Shown here one piece after another: positions 35,901-48,865 of a stretch of 59,145 bases of DNA. Source of the DNA: Trichoplax sp. H2 (taxonomy: Eukaryota > Placozoa > Uniplacotomia > Trichoplacea); contig NOWV01000299.1 of assembly GCA_003344405.1 (NCBI GenBank), positions 1 to 59,145 on the forward strand, written 5' to 3'. The translations under genes were made by a program, and so were the position numbers. The notes below the pieces were generated by a model, which was not told where the DNA came from, made no database searches, and was given only the letters and a program-made list of their open reading frames with translations. Numbering within the stretch: position 1 is the first letter of the stretch; every line of letters starts with the position of its first letter.

Positions 35901-38900
35901 GAATATTTCGTGTAATAATGACATGGGTGTTGCTGATATATTATTTGTCACCTTTACTTTAGATGTTAATCATTTTGTTACTGTAGCTGCGATAATTCCT
36001 ATATAAAGTTACCAAAGTTTATCAAGCACGTAGCAATTTTGATTAATCATTAGTCTACAACTCTATATTGCTCAATATTATGTACTGAAGTAATACTTGT
36101 ACTGTATATCAAATGTATTCATTCAAAGGCGGTGGAGTTTCGAATAAAGTAAATTTATTATTCTCCATTTGGTAATGACATAACGTGTAGCACCATGTAT
36201 CGGAAGCAAAACTTAGCTGTGACTTAAAGATAATTGAAAGATTATAGGCTTACATAAAAATTCTAAGAAACCAATATGAATGGATAACAGGAGACATGAT
36301 ATATTATGTATAGCCACAGAGAATGATTTTGTAACCATAATTTTGCATCTGGATCAAATGCGAGTAAGTCTATATGAAATTGATGACAAGGATTGTAATA
36401 GTGCCTCGTAAAGATTAATTTTCACGAATATTACTATAATAGCTTTGTTGCAGTGAATCTGACAATAATGAATACCGAGTAAATTGATCACAATCTGGGT
36501 CTATTTCACTCTCAAAATCTTTATTTGAGACTGCTTTAATATCTTACTAACACAATGCCGCCCTGCTATCCACGTTTACACTTAAAAAATATTGTACTTT
36601 AATAACTCACTTATATAATTTCCGTCATGCGTTTAAATAAAATTAATCTTACAACAAGCCGCTTATTATACTTGTGAGGAAGTTGTTAGTCTTACTTACA
36701 GTATCTCTCCGTAGTTAGTTGGAGTGACTAAGTAGCTAGTAAGTTAATTGATCACTCACATTAGAAGAGAGTAGACAGCGGGATTACTCCTGTGAATGAC
36801 ATGATGTCATTAATAAATAGATTTAAGTTTAATTAGCAACAGAATAGATTGACCTTTTACTTATTTTAAATCCGATCTATCTAGATATAAATATTCAATT
36901 TTGCATTTATAATCTTGTGTATTAAAATACCACCTTGGCTGGAAATGAGAATTTTATACTTTAATTTCGCAGTTAGCAATTATCACTCTCGTCACAAAAA
37001 TGATATATTGTGTGTCAGTATTAATTAACGAAAATTTTTTTATGTTCATTAAAAAATCACATTTAAAGGATTGACTAGTTATAGACTACAATTGATACAA
37101 TCGGCTTAATAAAAGGCCATTCCCGAGTTCGTCCAATCCGGACGATTGAAATTAACAGTAGTTATATCACTTATCTGTTTCTGAATTATTTGCCCTTATA
37201 ATGACCGAGTAATAGTCTTTTACTATTACTATAGCATAACTATTTATCGACAGAAATTTCTCGTGTAACGGTATATGCCTTATCCGTATGTATTATTTTC
37301 TTCATTTACCAAATTTGTTGTAATTATGAACTAGTGTTTACGTAAATAAAAGATGTAACTAATGTATTTATATAGTTTTGAACGCTTATTCAATTAAAGG
37401 ACATAAAATTGATTCGCTAAGATACAGGTATAAATTATGGTTTGGCGTCATTCATGATAGTTCAATTGAAGCCTTTAGACATTTTTAGAAACATATCTAG
37501 CTTAGCTATAGTCTTAGTAGTTTATAATCATTCAATGAAATTTTAAACTTTGTTTCAGCCATCATTCAGTTTCGCTAAATTACTTTATCGTTGCAATATC
37601 TCATCATAGTTAGTACCTACAGTCAATGTGTTGTAAGTGAATATGTTCCTTCAAAACTATGTAGGAAAGGAAATACCATAATATTTTCATTTTTTATCAA
37701 GGATTGTAGGTAGGTAGGACCATCTACTGCTAAACTTTCTTCTAGAAGTGCATATTAGCACCATTATTTATTATACTGAGTTTTATTGAAGTATTTACAT
37801 TAGAATCTGCTGTATCCGTAGAGGTTAATTATATTTACTATATGTACAATGACAATCTTGAATTTAAGCTCATTAAACTTATAAATAGCAAAATTTTAGA
37901 TCTGCAGTATCTTTTAGAAGAATCTAATACTCCGGAATTAAGAGTGGACAATTGTGGCTGAATATGGATAATCTTGAGATTTTAAGAAAAAAATTTCGAA
38001 ATCGAAATCTATCACGAAATTCTGTTAAGATTTGTGTAGAAGTAATTTAGACTTTCTCGATTGAAATATTGTACATTACATGATCAGACTGGATTTCGAA
38101 GAGATTCTGAAAGGAACCCTTGGGATGATTTACGAAAATAATAACTCTGCATGAGATCGGATATAAAATACTGTTAAAATTTATTTTAGGTGGTTCGTCT
38201 TGAAATAAATTAGACTTTATAATTTCTAGTAATCTGTCGTCTAATTGCTGGCTTCTATAGCTGACTAAAGATCTTACTAGGAATCGTAGTTCCTATCTAC
38301 CAGATTGCTCAGTGACTGTACTCTAGAATAGTTTAGGAAATCTGCATACTAATATAGCGGTATTATTGTAGTAGTTTTCGATGAGAGATTACATTCTTCC
38401 AATGTGTTACTTTCTTCGACTGGTAATATAAAGATACTGAGAACATATGCTTACGTGAGTATGGAAATAGCTCGATAATGTGTACCTACTATCACGGTTG
38501 CTTAGAGTTTAAAATCAGTAGAAAGATGCATAAAGTTGTTAGTGCTGAAGATACAGCCTCTCTTATCACTGCCAAATAGTGACTAGATAATATCTGTGTT
38601 TACTGCTAGCTCCCTATAGCTACGAGTAAAATTATAATAAAATAATAATGAAATCCTCTTCAATTAAAGTTTACTATATAACAGCCGTTACTTCTTCAAA
38701 ATATCGTAAAATTTTATAGGGTCTCTCACTATCTGTAAACGATTACTAGTGACATGTTGACACCTACAAATCCTATTTAATTAGCGTACATGATGTGATG
38801 AATGTTCTATTCCACCAAAATAATACGATTGCAATACGACAACGAATCTTTAGCTTAAATGATTTCTAACTTATTGGTGATGATGAGAATTGTAACCGCG

Positions 38901-40497
38901 ATTGTGGCAAACATCGTATTAGAAACTGCACTCTAAATTGAAAAATTTTCACGTTTCTTATCCGTTTTGGCTGTTTCTAGTCAAGATTTTGACCGTATAC
39001 AGTGAATTATAAACTCTATAAAATTACTAGTACTGCTATGATTCCGACGAATCGTTGATCTACATTAATATAAGTTAGATTCGCTCGGTAGAAAATTTAA
39101 AAATTATTAATATTATTAAATAATATCGTACAGCATGCCATAAGTAAGGATAATTGTGCTGTATTACTTATTCTACAGCACAGATTTGGTAGATTGAAGA
39201 TCCTAAGGCTAGGGATCGAAGTTAATCCTAGAATTCTCGCGAACACAAAGATTATATTTAAGAGTAAGTTCTATTCGATGTGGTTGTTCAACTTGCCATT
39301 TTCAAGATTAATTCCAAACTGCGATAAATAGGATAATTTATGCGCAGTAGATGAAAGGTCAACATTAGTATATTACTATGGAATTAGAATAGTAATAAGC
39401 TATATTAATAAATATTTTTAATTCATATTCCATTTTATAATTTAATCATAGTTGCAGTGGCAGCTTATACGTGCTCTTTCTCTCTATGGATAGATGAAAA
39501 AGGAAGCTGATACTCTAGTGATGCGATCAATATCTTACTGTGTTAGTCCGTTATTAGGATTTCAACGGCGATGATCATTCTCCATATATTTATTCTGCTA
39601 TTTCTTGTCAGTATCAAAATTTAGAGCAATATTATAAATTAATATTGGACCACACGTTCTCCGCTGCCATATTCTGGTATTCTTTCAAGCTAATAATTTA
39701 TCGGCTTATCTTGCAATGGAAAGGCTTAAATTTAACTACAGATTTTGTAATTACGAAATAAAACCATTAACATGCGTCAAATGCACTGAGTTTGTTCAGG
39801 ATTTTTATTGAGTAGATCAGCACTTGAAATTCTAATCTTACATGTATTTAAAAGCTACTAGAAAATTTTACCGTGACTATGAATTAATTATCAATTCAAT
39901 ACTTCCTTTCGAATAAGACGACACTCTATTCGTTGAAAATATTACGAATATCAAATACAATTACAACCTAGTAGTCCAGTTTAAACACGGTAAATTGTTC
40001 TATGTAAAGTTGGCTACTGATCGATATACAGATATATCGCAATACAAGGCAATCTGATGAACAGAGTTACGCTAATATTAAAATGCAAGGAATTAATAAT
40101 AGCAGAATAGTACGAACTTTGAAAGTTGATATGATCATCAATTTCCAAAATACCATTTAATTCAAGATAGCACGATTACTTGCTTTCAATCTTAGAAAGA
40201 GATCTACTTGCAATAACATTAGTACAGATGGTGTAAAGAAGAATTATATCTAGCTGTATCGATATAGTATGAGAAGAACTACATCAATAGATAGAGCCTA
40301 ATGGCATTACAATATCTCCAACGTCATTTTTATCTTTAATAGACGGATCACGCTTTAAAGTTTTGATCACCAATTCTTTAGTCTAACAAGCAATGATTAA
40401 GCAAAAAATATCCATTTAAATGATTCGGCATATTTTAAGATTTCTTTGCGATATATACGGTAACAAAACAGAAGGTAAAAGAAATTTCCGGTGAACT
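32908..40497. other. Long intergenic region without recognised genes
   Basis: About 7.6 kb of AT-rich sequence upstream of gene B and downstream of gene C. All frames are broken at short intervals. No CTLD, 7TM or GPS signature, tRNA or LTR end was recognised. Promoter elements of gene B should lie near 32.9-33.5 kb but cannot be separated from background. Confidence 0.4.
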
Positions 40498-41640
40498 GGG
40501 TAAGAATTTCAACGCTAAACAACTGTATTTATTTAGAGCTGCTTTCGTTATGTCAATCCACGTAATTTTAAGCAGCTAGAAGATTGATAAGTATAAAATA
40601 GTAGCTACAGATAGCCATAGATAAGATTCCATTCGAATATTATGATAAAATTAAGAGCGTAACTATAGACTAGATGAGAGCATTTTTCTATATTCCCATT
40701 AATATATTACAGATAGGCTTTAATTAAATATATGATAAAACAATACGTCCCTTAAGAAGACAGAAGATGAGAAAAAGGTTGGGTGGGTGTGATATATACC
40801 AATCACGAGATTCCAAATTTTAGAAAAATAAGGGCTTTATTGAATCTTATACAAAGATTAACTACACACAGCTCTACTCTAGCCGAATACTACTTCTAAA
40901 GACTTCTAGAACGAACTAACAGAATAATCTAAAGTTGCATGCTGTTATACTTTCCATAGCATTCGCAGCTACAATCCGCATGGCAACCTTTTACCTTATT
41001 TTACACATAGTTAAATTATTCTTAGTAAGACTATTTTACTGCGGACCATCATTAATCCAATATGGATACGACTACAGTACTTACGTAGACATAATTCACA
41101 CCAGCCAAAGTACAATGAATTAACCATATCCTAATATATGATTTACAGTTCTATTTTTACCTTTAGCCTTATTAGTAACTCAACATCTTACTGTATATAG
41201 TCATCTGTACTCTAGCATAGAGTCTCTACCACTACACTCTATAGTTATAGCTACCAAATATCTCTTAGGATAACTATCTACCGTACATTATACTAAACAT
41301 GGCTAATAGTCTACAATCACAATACTAGTTACATTACAGTAGGTTATAAAAACTTCAACGCTAAACGACCGTAATTACTTATAACTGCATTCATCGTATT
41401 GATCTGAGTAATGTTATGCAGTTAGCATGTTGATTAGTATAATATATTACGCTGTAAGTAGTGATAGATAAAATACCATTCCAATCTTGATAAAATTAAA
41501 ATCGGAAAGATAAGAATACATAAGAACGTTTATCTATATTCTTATTGGATATTTCTGATTGGCTTTAAATGAATATAAGGCGAGATATATCATGAACTAT
41601 ACAAGCGAAATAATAAGTCGAAGAGCCGATAAGCAAGATA
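40498..41640. repeat. Old 300-base tandem duplication split by an LTR
   Basis: Segments 40498-40787 and 41344-41640 align in order: 'ttcaacgctaaac', 'ctgc.ttcgt', 'atgagagcatttttctatattcccatt' versus 'aacgtttatctatattcttatt', and 'ataggcttt.aat.aatata' versus 'attggctttaaatgaatata'. They are strongly diverged. The family-1 LTR lies exactly between them. Confidence 0.6.
40783..41343 (-). mobile_element. Solo LTR, family 1, copy 4 with near-perfect TSD
   Basis: The 551-base minus-strand copy spans 40788-41338: + strand start TGTGATATATACC, end GTTACATTACA. The flanks are GTGGG (40783-40787) and GTAGG (41339-41343), one mismatch in five, so this copy is probably somewhat older or its TSD has mutated. 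It keeps the AATAAA signal and the antisense 62-codon frame. Confidence 0.88.
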
Positions 41641-41996
41641 AGAATAAATTGAGATAATCGTTTTAACCATATTCAAATCTTTGCATTTAATAGAAATGCA
41701 CCAGGATTGCATTGGCAGAAAATATTATTGATTCAGGAAACTGCAAACCTTTGTTTGTGTTTTTTGGCAATAATTTTGCACTTTATAACTTAAACTCCTC
41801 TTTCTAACTCTAATAGTCGTATTTATCGTAAGTGCCACTTAAAACATGAGTTGCAATGTTAAGAATGCAATAAATTTTTATGCTTGTAGTATATTGACTG
41901 GTTTTATTCTTAAAATAACTAGCCGATGAAACTATTTGAATCTAAATATATTGTTACGAAATATTCTGGTAATAATTATTTCGTGATACATATCTG

Positions 41997-43850
41997 CTAT
42001 TTCAATTGTTTCGTGATCCGATTCATAATGATAGCGCAGATACTCTACTCAGTTAGCTATTTCAACCAACAATTTATTTTCGAAATCAGTCAAAAACTTA
42101 CCGCTTTGTCTATTAGGCAAAAGAATGCAAACATTGTCAAGCTCTACCAACAGGAATAATTATGATTAGTTTAATACCATATTGATAATGTTTATTACTG
42201 ATTAGTAGGTCTGCCATTGTATCTCTAGTAAATTATCGAACAGTTGCAAGCTCTTCTCAGTCCAAACATACGTTAATTAATAACAGTAGATAGGAAGATT
42301 CTTACCTGCAACATGGTTATGGTGAAAAATGGAAACAAAATGCCCATACTGGGCGTCGTAAAAGCTGCATATATGCCTAAAACCATTTTGCAAACGGATA
42401 GAAAGAATAGTCCCACGGATCCTAAAGCTTTTCTTCTGTGGAGGAAGCAATTGATGTACTTATAAAAGTTTGCTTTTGTATACAGAAATCGAGAGAAGTA
42501 ATTTTAATGAAAAATAGACTGTAGTTAAATTTTGTTTATCTTTTCCATGATGAAAGCCTACTTGTGGATAGATTGACAGCTATTTTTGCTTTCATTTTCG
42601 ACTCCTTCTTGAGATTCCCGGTGTGATGTTGCTTTAACATTTAAGATATTCAAGGCCATACCAATCTTGACGTAAAAATAAACATATATGACACAATCAA
42701 ATGTTACTACATCGTAAATAATCCATCCTAATAAATTAATAAATAGATGCAAAGCATTATAGATTCTTGTCGAAAAGTAGCTGGATTACTCAAATTAGAA
42801 ATTAAAACATACTATAAATACAATAACGAAGGCGGCAATATAAGGTCCGATAAGGAAGCTATTTTTTGAAAGCAAGCACCTGTATATAGCAAATATGATT
42901 TAGTACTTTATTTAATTTTAACCAATTTGAATCGAATAGTAATTAAATCTGTATATTTATTCAATTTATAAAATAATTTTTAATACTATTAAATCAAAAG
43001 TTGCAAAAAACTTACAAGTAATAACCGCCAAATTGATTCCTTTCAAATATACTAGCAATTGCAGCCGTGAGTAACGCTGGAAATACTAGACGATAATAAA
43101 GATATATGTAACAATTAAGGTTTGTTACGAATATCGCAGCTACTTCTTGGCAGGCGGTTAATAAAAATATACTACGACTTATATCTATTACATTTATATT
43201 GATAAATTTTAAAAAATATTTAACACATACCGTATCCGAGGGATAAAAAAATAAACATTATATTTCGTCCAAATTTACGTCCTTTGGTATCGACATATCT
43301 AGCTATGCAATCAACCAATAACCAGAGAACGGCTGTTAGACCAAGACCAGACGTAAAGATACCAAATTTTTGACATATACTCTATTATTTTAAATCAATG
43401 CTATATTTATTAGACTCAAAGAGACCTTTATCAATGTAATTTTTAAACTATATCCTCTAAATTAAATTAAGTAAGTATTACGAAGAGGCCTAAGTAAGCT
43501 GAAGATGTATTTAATTATATTTACAATCTCAGCTTCATTGATTTTTGGTATATGAAGTCCAATTAGAACAAAGATGATTGATAGAATTTCAGCTAAGCAG
43601 CAATTACAGCAAATAAATCTTGTCATGGTTTTCAGCTGTCTGAGTACAATAAAAGTATACAGGTTTGTATAATAGCCCGTACATTTCTATACGCCTTAAA
43701 CTATGCTTATAGAAGAAGAATAAAATTTGATGGCTATAATTAGACAATCTACCTAAAAAAAATACCACAAAGGAATGTGATACTTAAAAGTATTATTGAT
43801 ATTCCTAGCTGTAATGAACCCCATAGATGATAGGTAAATTGGCTGTTAGC
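41997..43850 (-). other. Gene C seven-transmembrane domain
   Basis: Exons of 98, 115, 151, 70, 67, 104, 127, 42 and 48 nt keep the phase order of genes A and B. Helices: TM1 LGISIILLSITFLCGIFF, TM2 FICCNCCLAEILSIIFVLIG, TM3 SICQKFGIFTSGLGLTAVLW then LLVD, TM4 VFPALLTAAIASIF, TM5 CLLSKNSFLIGPYIAAFVIV, TM6 LFFLSVCKMVLGIYAAF, TM7 LFPFFTITMLQ then SLTMFAFFC. The 127-nt exon could begin 3 bases earlier (42435). The final exon is supported by phase and a stop only. Confidence 0.78.
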
Positions 43851-46800
43851 CTGCGATATATTGCCCGTTGTGAATGTTATATTTGGCTAAAGTGTTTAAG
43901 AAATTAAATTCATACTAGAAATTAGCGATGAATTATACAGTTTGAACTTTCAAGTATTGTTTTGGGCACGAAATAATTTCGAAATATGATAGCAAATTAC
44001 TTCCTCAGTTGCAATAGGTTTCTGCTGTATCAAAGTGATTGCATAAGAAATTTCTTGAGTTTTATTAAATTGGCATAAAACACTTCTGTCGGAACTATAA
44101 CTAGTTTTTATCCCCTTATTAGACCAATATCCATCCTCAGGTTGATGAATACTATCATATGTTGGAATACAAAGAAGAATCTGCTTAGATTGATGATACA
44201 TGGCATATATCGAAAGTATTTTTGCGTACTCGCATTAATGCATAGTTGATTAAATACAATTCTGTCACAGGCATTAATAATTTAATATCGATAATATTAT
44301 AGCCGATTTAAGGGCGATAAACTGCTTAAGATAGGAGAGGCTATCAATAATAGCTTTTATATCATTATTCTAATAGCTGATCAATTATACTAGTAAGTAA
44401 AAGCGTAACTGAATGAGCAAGCCAAAGAAATTCTTAAGAATTCTATCGACTGTGAGCCTTACTTTATAACGGTCTCCTTGTAAATTATTAAATTACCTCT
44501 GAATCCAATAAGCGCACTGTTTATTTCGCACATTATCCTAAAAATAGGTTATTTAGAGAATAAACAGAGCTTAGAAAATATTCTTTATTGCTTATTTGTC
44601 ATCTAATTTAAAATACTGTGCACTTCAGAGAACTATTTGCCTTTTTCGGAGCAGTTTCATGACTTACCGTATCTGTAAAAGTGACTCTGATTGGATGTAT
44701 AAATATCTGATCACTTGTAGCATTAATAACCAAGAAAACAATAGGTGCCTGTCTAATAGAACTAATTTGCGTAATAAAGTCACATTGGACAATTTTAAAG
44801 TTATTGTAATCGAAATTTAGGAGCTATAGAAGCTAATCTTATTACATATGAACTGATATTGGGTTGATGGATAATCATTGTTACGTTAAAGAAGCAATAT
44901 AATATGGATAAACGTCATTAAATTTAAATTTACGCTGAGTGGCTATTAAAACCAAATCATAATAAATTGACTGCTTAGCATAGGCAAATAAATCATGTAC
45001 TGTAATACAAATCTTATTCAAGCTATCATTTTTACATCTTATCGTAATTGGTATTTGAAGATGCAAAACGTGATTAATCTGATTATATCAGAATTTACGC
45101 TAGCTTGCTAAATAACCACAATTAATGTGAACAGACCGCTGAGTGTCAACGAAAACTGAACATATCGAAAGTTATAATTTAAATTTCGCATGCATCTATA
45201 CGTATAATCTTCGTAAAATTGTAATATTTGATTTCTAGAAATTTAATACAAACAAATTTTCCCATAGTGTTACAGCTAATAGAAATTAGTTGTTGATCTA
45301 AGTACGCTACTCTTTTATTTCATCCATTCTACGGGATACTGCAATTACTCATACACATAGATCAAACCTTATATCCACCGGTAGATTAGTTCTGTTGACA
45401 ATAACTGCGATAACTGATATGAAACCTAAGTAATATAATTAACATAAACTATCATTACATATGCGCTACATTTAATGCCTATATTTGAGTATTTAAGAAT
45501 ATTGAGCAGCATTTAACTAATCATAAAATTATAAAGTGTATAATACCTTCCCGATAATTAACGTTGGTCGCAATAGGAACCTGAATTAATGGTGTTACCG
45601 TGTCAGTTGTATTCTTAATCATCAAATTAATCGTATCACTCTTGTAGTTGTTGTTAAGATGATATAGTTGATATGTTAAGATAGCATAGACACCTATCAG
45701 AAATTATAAATAAATCCAAATTGTAAAGGATAACCTATTCTAATAAGGAAGATTAAAATTTGATCATATCATAACGAGATAATTGCGATAAATAGGTCGA
45801 AATCCGCAGAGAGCTACCTGGTAATATGATTTGAGTTTGATTATCAATAGCAAAGTTTTCAAGAGCCAGTGTCGCGCTAAATTGTATCGTTGTATTACTG
45901 AAGCTCGAAATTAAATCATCCATTTTTTGCTAAGAAGAACATAGGAACGAAATTGTTATGTCAGAATCCGTAATGGAGATGGCATTTCCGAGTTTTGCCT
46001 GGGAATAGCTTTTACGTCGCTTTTATGGACTACTAATAACAGATCTTCCTTAAATTATATTATACCTTAATAAAAGTAATTATAATCAGACTTTTTTTAT
46101 CTCCCAATTAATTTCATTTAGCAATTTATATAATCAACAATCTTTATTGACTATAACCGTCTTGTAGATTTCTAATAGTAGTTTGAATTTCTAAATTATC
46201 TCTACTGCGGTATTGATGATATCAAATAAACATATTATAGGGACCTGATTTTGATGATCCAAGGACGTTAATTCGGAAGTAAAAGATTGCTGTAGTGACT
46301 TAAAAGTAACTTGCTCATTGGTTAAATCTGTTTAAAAATTTTAGGGATTAGATATAGAGTAAAAGAGTAATAACCATTTAATTCTAAAAGTAGGGCTCAC
46401 TTTTAGAGCAAATGAACCATGAATGGTAAGAATCACATCCATATGATCTCCATTTCCAAGTCATATTTCGTTCAACTGTTTTATGGCGATGAAGCACAGT
46501 GCAATTGATACTTTTGCGTGGATTATTAGCATGCCAGTGAAAATAATGGCTTTCTTCTTGCGATTCCATCCACTTAAAATGATTACTTCGACTTTGATAT
46601 AGACCGAAAGAATACCAAAAATAGGATAAACCTTTTGTATTTAAATAGTGATCGACAATGTTTTGTGTTCTTCTAGAAGAAATTTCGGCAAGATCAGCCC
46701 TCGCATACTGGCAAATTTGGCGTGCTTTGACAACTGGTAAGGCATAGTGGAAAGCTTTAACACAGTAATCTTCAGTTGGTCGATACCAGCCAGTTTGACA

Positions 46801-48852
46801 TTTGTTATCTTAAGTATAGGCAATTAAAGTATAAAAACATGGTATAGTCAGTATGCCTTACAGCAATCATATGACAAAGATAATGCTTTGTGGATAGATG
46901 AGGAATCAGTACCACAGATGTCAAAGGTTGCTCAAGATCAATACTGATTCTATTTGTATTTTTAACATTTAAAGCGCTAAAAGGAACTGGCATTTATATT
47001 ATGATTACTTACTATCACAACTACGTTTACGACATAAGGAAACAACGCAGTACTTATAATACACTTTTCTGTACTTTAATCTGTAGAACTACTTCCCTAG
47101 CCTACCATATGTATAGTATTTGAATCATTGCGAAGTATACACTAACTCACTTAACATAATATACGGTAAAAAATTCTCACATAACTTATCCTAAACCTGA
47201 ACCACTTTTATTCACGGTATAAAGTTACTGAACCTCTGACAGGTCTACGACAAATGGTAATACTATCTGTTAAATGAGCACATTATCGTAAACCGTCAGC
47301 AAAGCGACGGGAGTTTGTACTAGTATATTTCAATAACAAACATTTTATTACGATTAAATTATCAAATACGGGCATTCGATAGTAGTCCAAACTTCCAACA
47401 AGTTCAAATGAAGTCTTATCTTAAACTACATGTCTATATTTAAATTATTTTGATGACTGTGACACTTACATATATAATTCATATCTAATAATCATATAAG
47501 TGAAACCTAGACTAAAAATAAAGTATTTAAATGTTTGGTAACGAAATAGAATTTTGGCTAGAAATTTAAGTACGTTGCTTATATCACATATTAATTCGAT
47601 CGTTGGTTGACTTGTTCTTGTCTATGGTACATGGTAACTTAAGCCTAAAGCTTGAAGTGTGCAGCATGTGAATGCAGATAAATCATTTAATCCAACGCCG
47701 TGTTACTTGTTATAGGTTTTATGTCGGTCCATTATCTTACGGTGTTTAAAATGCCAATACCAACAAAATCTTCATTTTTTTTCAACTATTTAACAGTATG
47801 GTAAAAACCGTAGGTCTTACGGCCGTACTTTGGCTCCACTATACTCATTTGGCGATTTCTCGTTTAACTTTGCATGGAAGTATGAGAGTTACAGAATATT
47901 AAGACTATTTTAGATAAATTTAGATATCATATTACTAGCACTATTTTATAATTAATCTAATCGATTAGTTATTCTTCCGTAACAATGTTCACACACGAAA
48001 AGGATGAAAATAAGATAAAAATCTTACACTAAAGTAGATATTTTAAATGTTATAGGGTTATTTTAATTTACTATGATACTTCAGAATTATATCATTTCTG
48101 AAGTCTATTTTATTAGGCCTTTCATTTTTAGTTATGAGCCAAATCTATAATTGTATATTAGTATAATTACGTAAGCTGTAACTATATATATTTATTATCA
48201 ATAAGAAATGGTAGGGCAGGACTTTAGTCATACTTTTGAAATCAACTTTAGGCTAGCGAAAACATGAAGCTTACTTACCGGTTTTAAATGGTGCGTTAAG
48301 GTAAGGCACTATCTCTCGTAAAATACCTTATATTGGGGTATAATTAAGAAATAGAAATAGGTCAGATGTTACTTGAAGATCTTCGATGGAAATATCATGC
48401 AAATGCATTAATTGAATAGCTTTGCTAACCATTGTTTTGGCAAAGAAATGGTAATTCATCGCTACAGTTATGCTCTGCTAAAACCCATCTATCATGATAG
48501 AAAGAATAAGAAAGAGCAACACAAGATGGGATAGTAGAATTACTTAAAGTGTTCGGCGCCAAACTTGTCAGTACTTCAGGAGAGATGTAGGAATTCGGAG
48601 TGCTTATCCAAGAATAAAAGCTACGATGACCGCTGAAAGTAGCCTTTTTCATACCAATCCAATAAGATGGTGAATAATTTTTATCCAATAAAAAGTCTAC
48701 AGTCATCATATAATCTGTATTCCTCCGTAATTCCAGAAGCGTAGCATTATTCATTCCTTGGCAAAATCTTTCACCATTATCAAAATTCATGAACTGTTTA
48801 ATTCTTAGGCCGCACGCTTCTTGGAATGGCAGCCAATCATTTTGGCAAAAGT
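41997..48852 (-). CDS. Gene C (5' partial): adhesion-type GPCR with two C-type lectin domains and a non-canonical GPS
   Basis: The minus-strand model has 17 exons: 48852-48430, 46808-46401, 46327-46245, 45929-45818, 45693-45547, 45425-45368, 44761-44668, 44183-44001, 43850-43753, 43639-43525, 43381-43231, 43085-43016, 42879-42813, 42665-42562, 42432-42306, 42143-42102, 42044-41997. All joins keep frame, giving 776 residues plus a missing start. The first CTLD exon begins in phase 1, so at least one signal-peptide exon lies above 48852 and was not identified. Order: CTLD1, CTLD2, GAIN, GPS, 7TM, very short tail. It is the most divergent of the three: the GPS lacks H-L-S/T and TM3 has WLLVD in place of WMLxEG. 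The last exon is the weakest call. Receptor function is inferred; loss of cleavage may change activation. Confidence 0.8.
44001..46327 (-). other. Gene C GAIN domain and divergent GPS
   Basis: Exons 46327-46245, 45929-45818, 45693-45547, 45425-45368, 44761-44668, 44183-44001. TLALENFAI and HPIRVTF match the GAIN positions of A and B; the 147-nt exon equals that of gene B. The GPS lies on one 183-nt exon (LLCIPTYDS, GYWSNKG, VLCQFNKTQEISYAI), so the intron that splits it in A and B is absent. At the cleavage point H-L-T/S is replaced by K-T-Q, so self-cleavage is not expected. Confidence 0.78.
46401..46808 (-). other. Gene C CTLD2 exon
   Basis: A phase 1-1 exon of 136 codons: KCQTGWYRPTEDYC, ARQICQYARA, FWYSFGLYQ, HYFHWHANNP, NCTVLHR, WKWRSYGC and terminal SWFICSK. 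The WIGL core is replaced by a WYSFGL variant. All core cysteines remain. Pairwise similarity to gene B CTLD2 is visible along the whole exon. Confidence 0.88.
47008..47469 (-). mobile_element. LTR-like element, family 3, copy B with TSD CTTAC (in gene C intron 1-2)
   Basis: The element spans 47013-47464 (452 bases) between CTTAC at 47008-47012 and 47465-47469. On the minus strand it starts TGTCACAGTCATCA and ends GTTGTGATA, so one terminal base pair seems mutated. AATAAA occurs in the minus-strand sequence (GTGAATAAAAGTGG). It lies in the intron between the two CTLD exons of gene C and in the same orientation as the gene. Confidence 0.75.
48430..48852 (-). other. Gene C CTLD1 exon
   Basis: A phase 1-1 exon of 141 codons: FCQNDWLPFQEACG, GERFCQGMN, YWIGMKK, SCVALSYSF, RWVLAEHNC and terminal LPFLCQNN. 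Core cysteines are present; no EPN/QPD. An ATG within the acceptor region (48865) would open the frame but it falls in the intron tail, so it is not taken as the start. Confidence 0.88.
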
Positions 48853-48865
48853 CTAAGCTCAGCAT

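Noticed and set aside
48853-48865. ATG just before CTLD1 of gene C as the true start
   Set aside because: It precedes an in-place acceptor AG, gives no signal peptide, and all other CTLD exons in the cluster start by phase-1 splicing.
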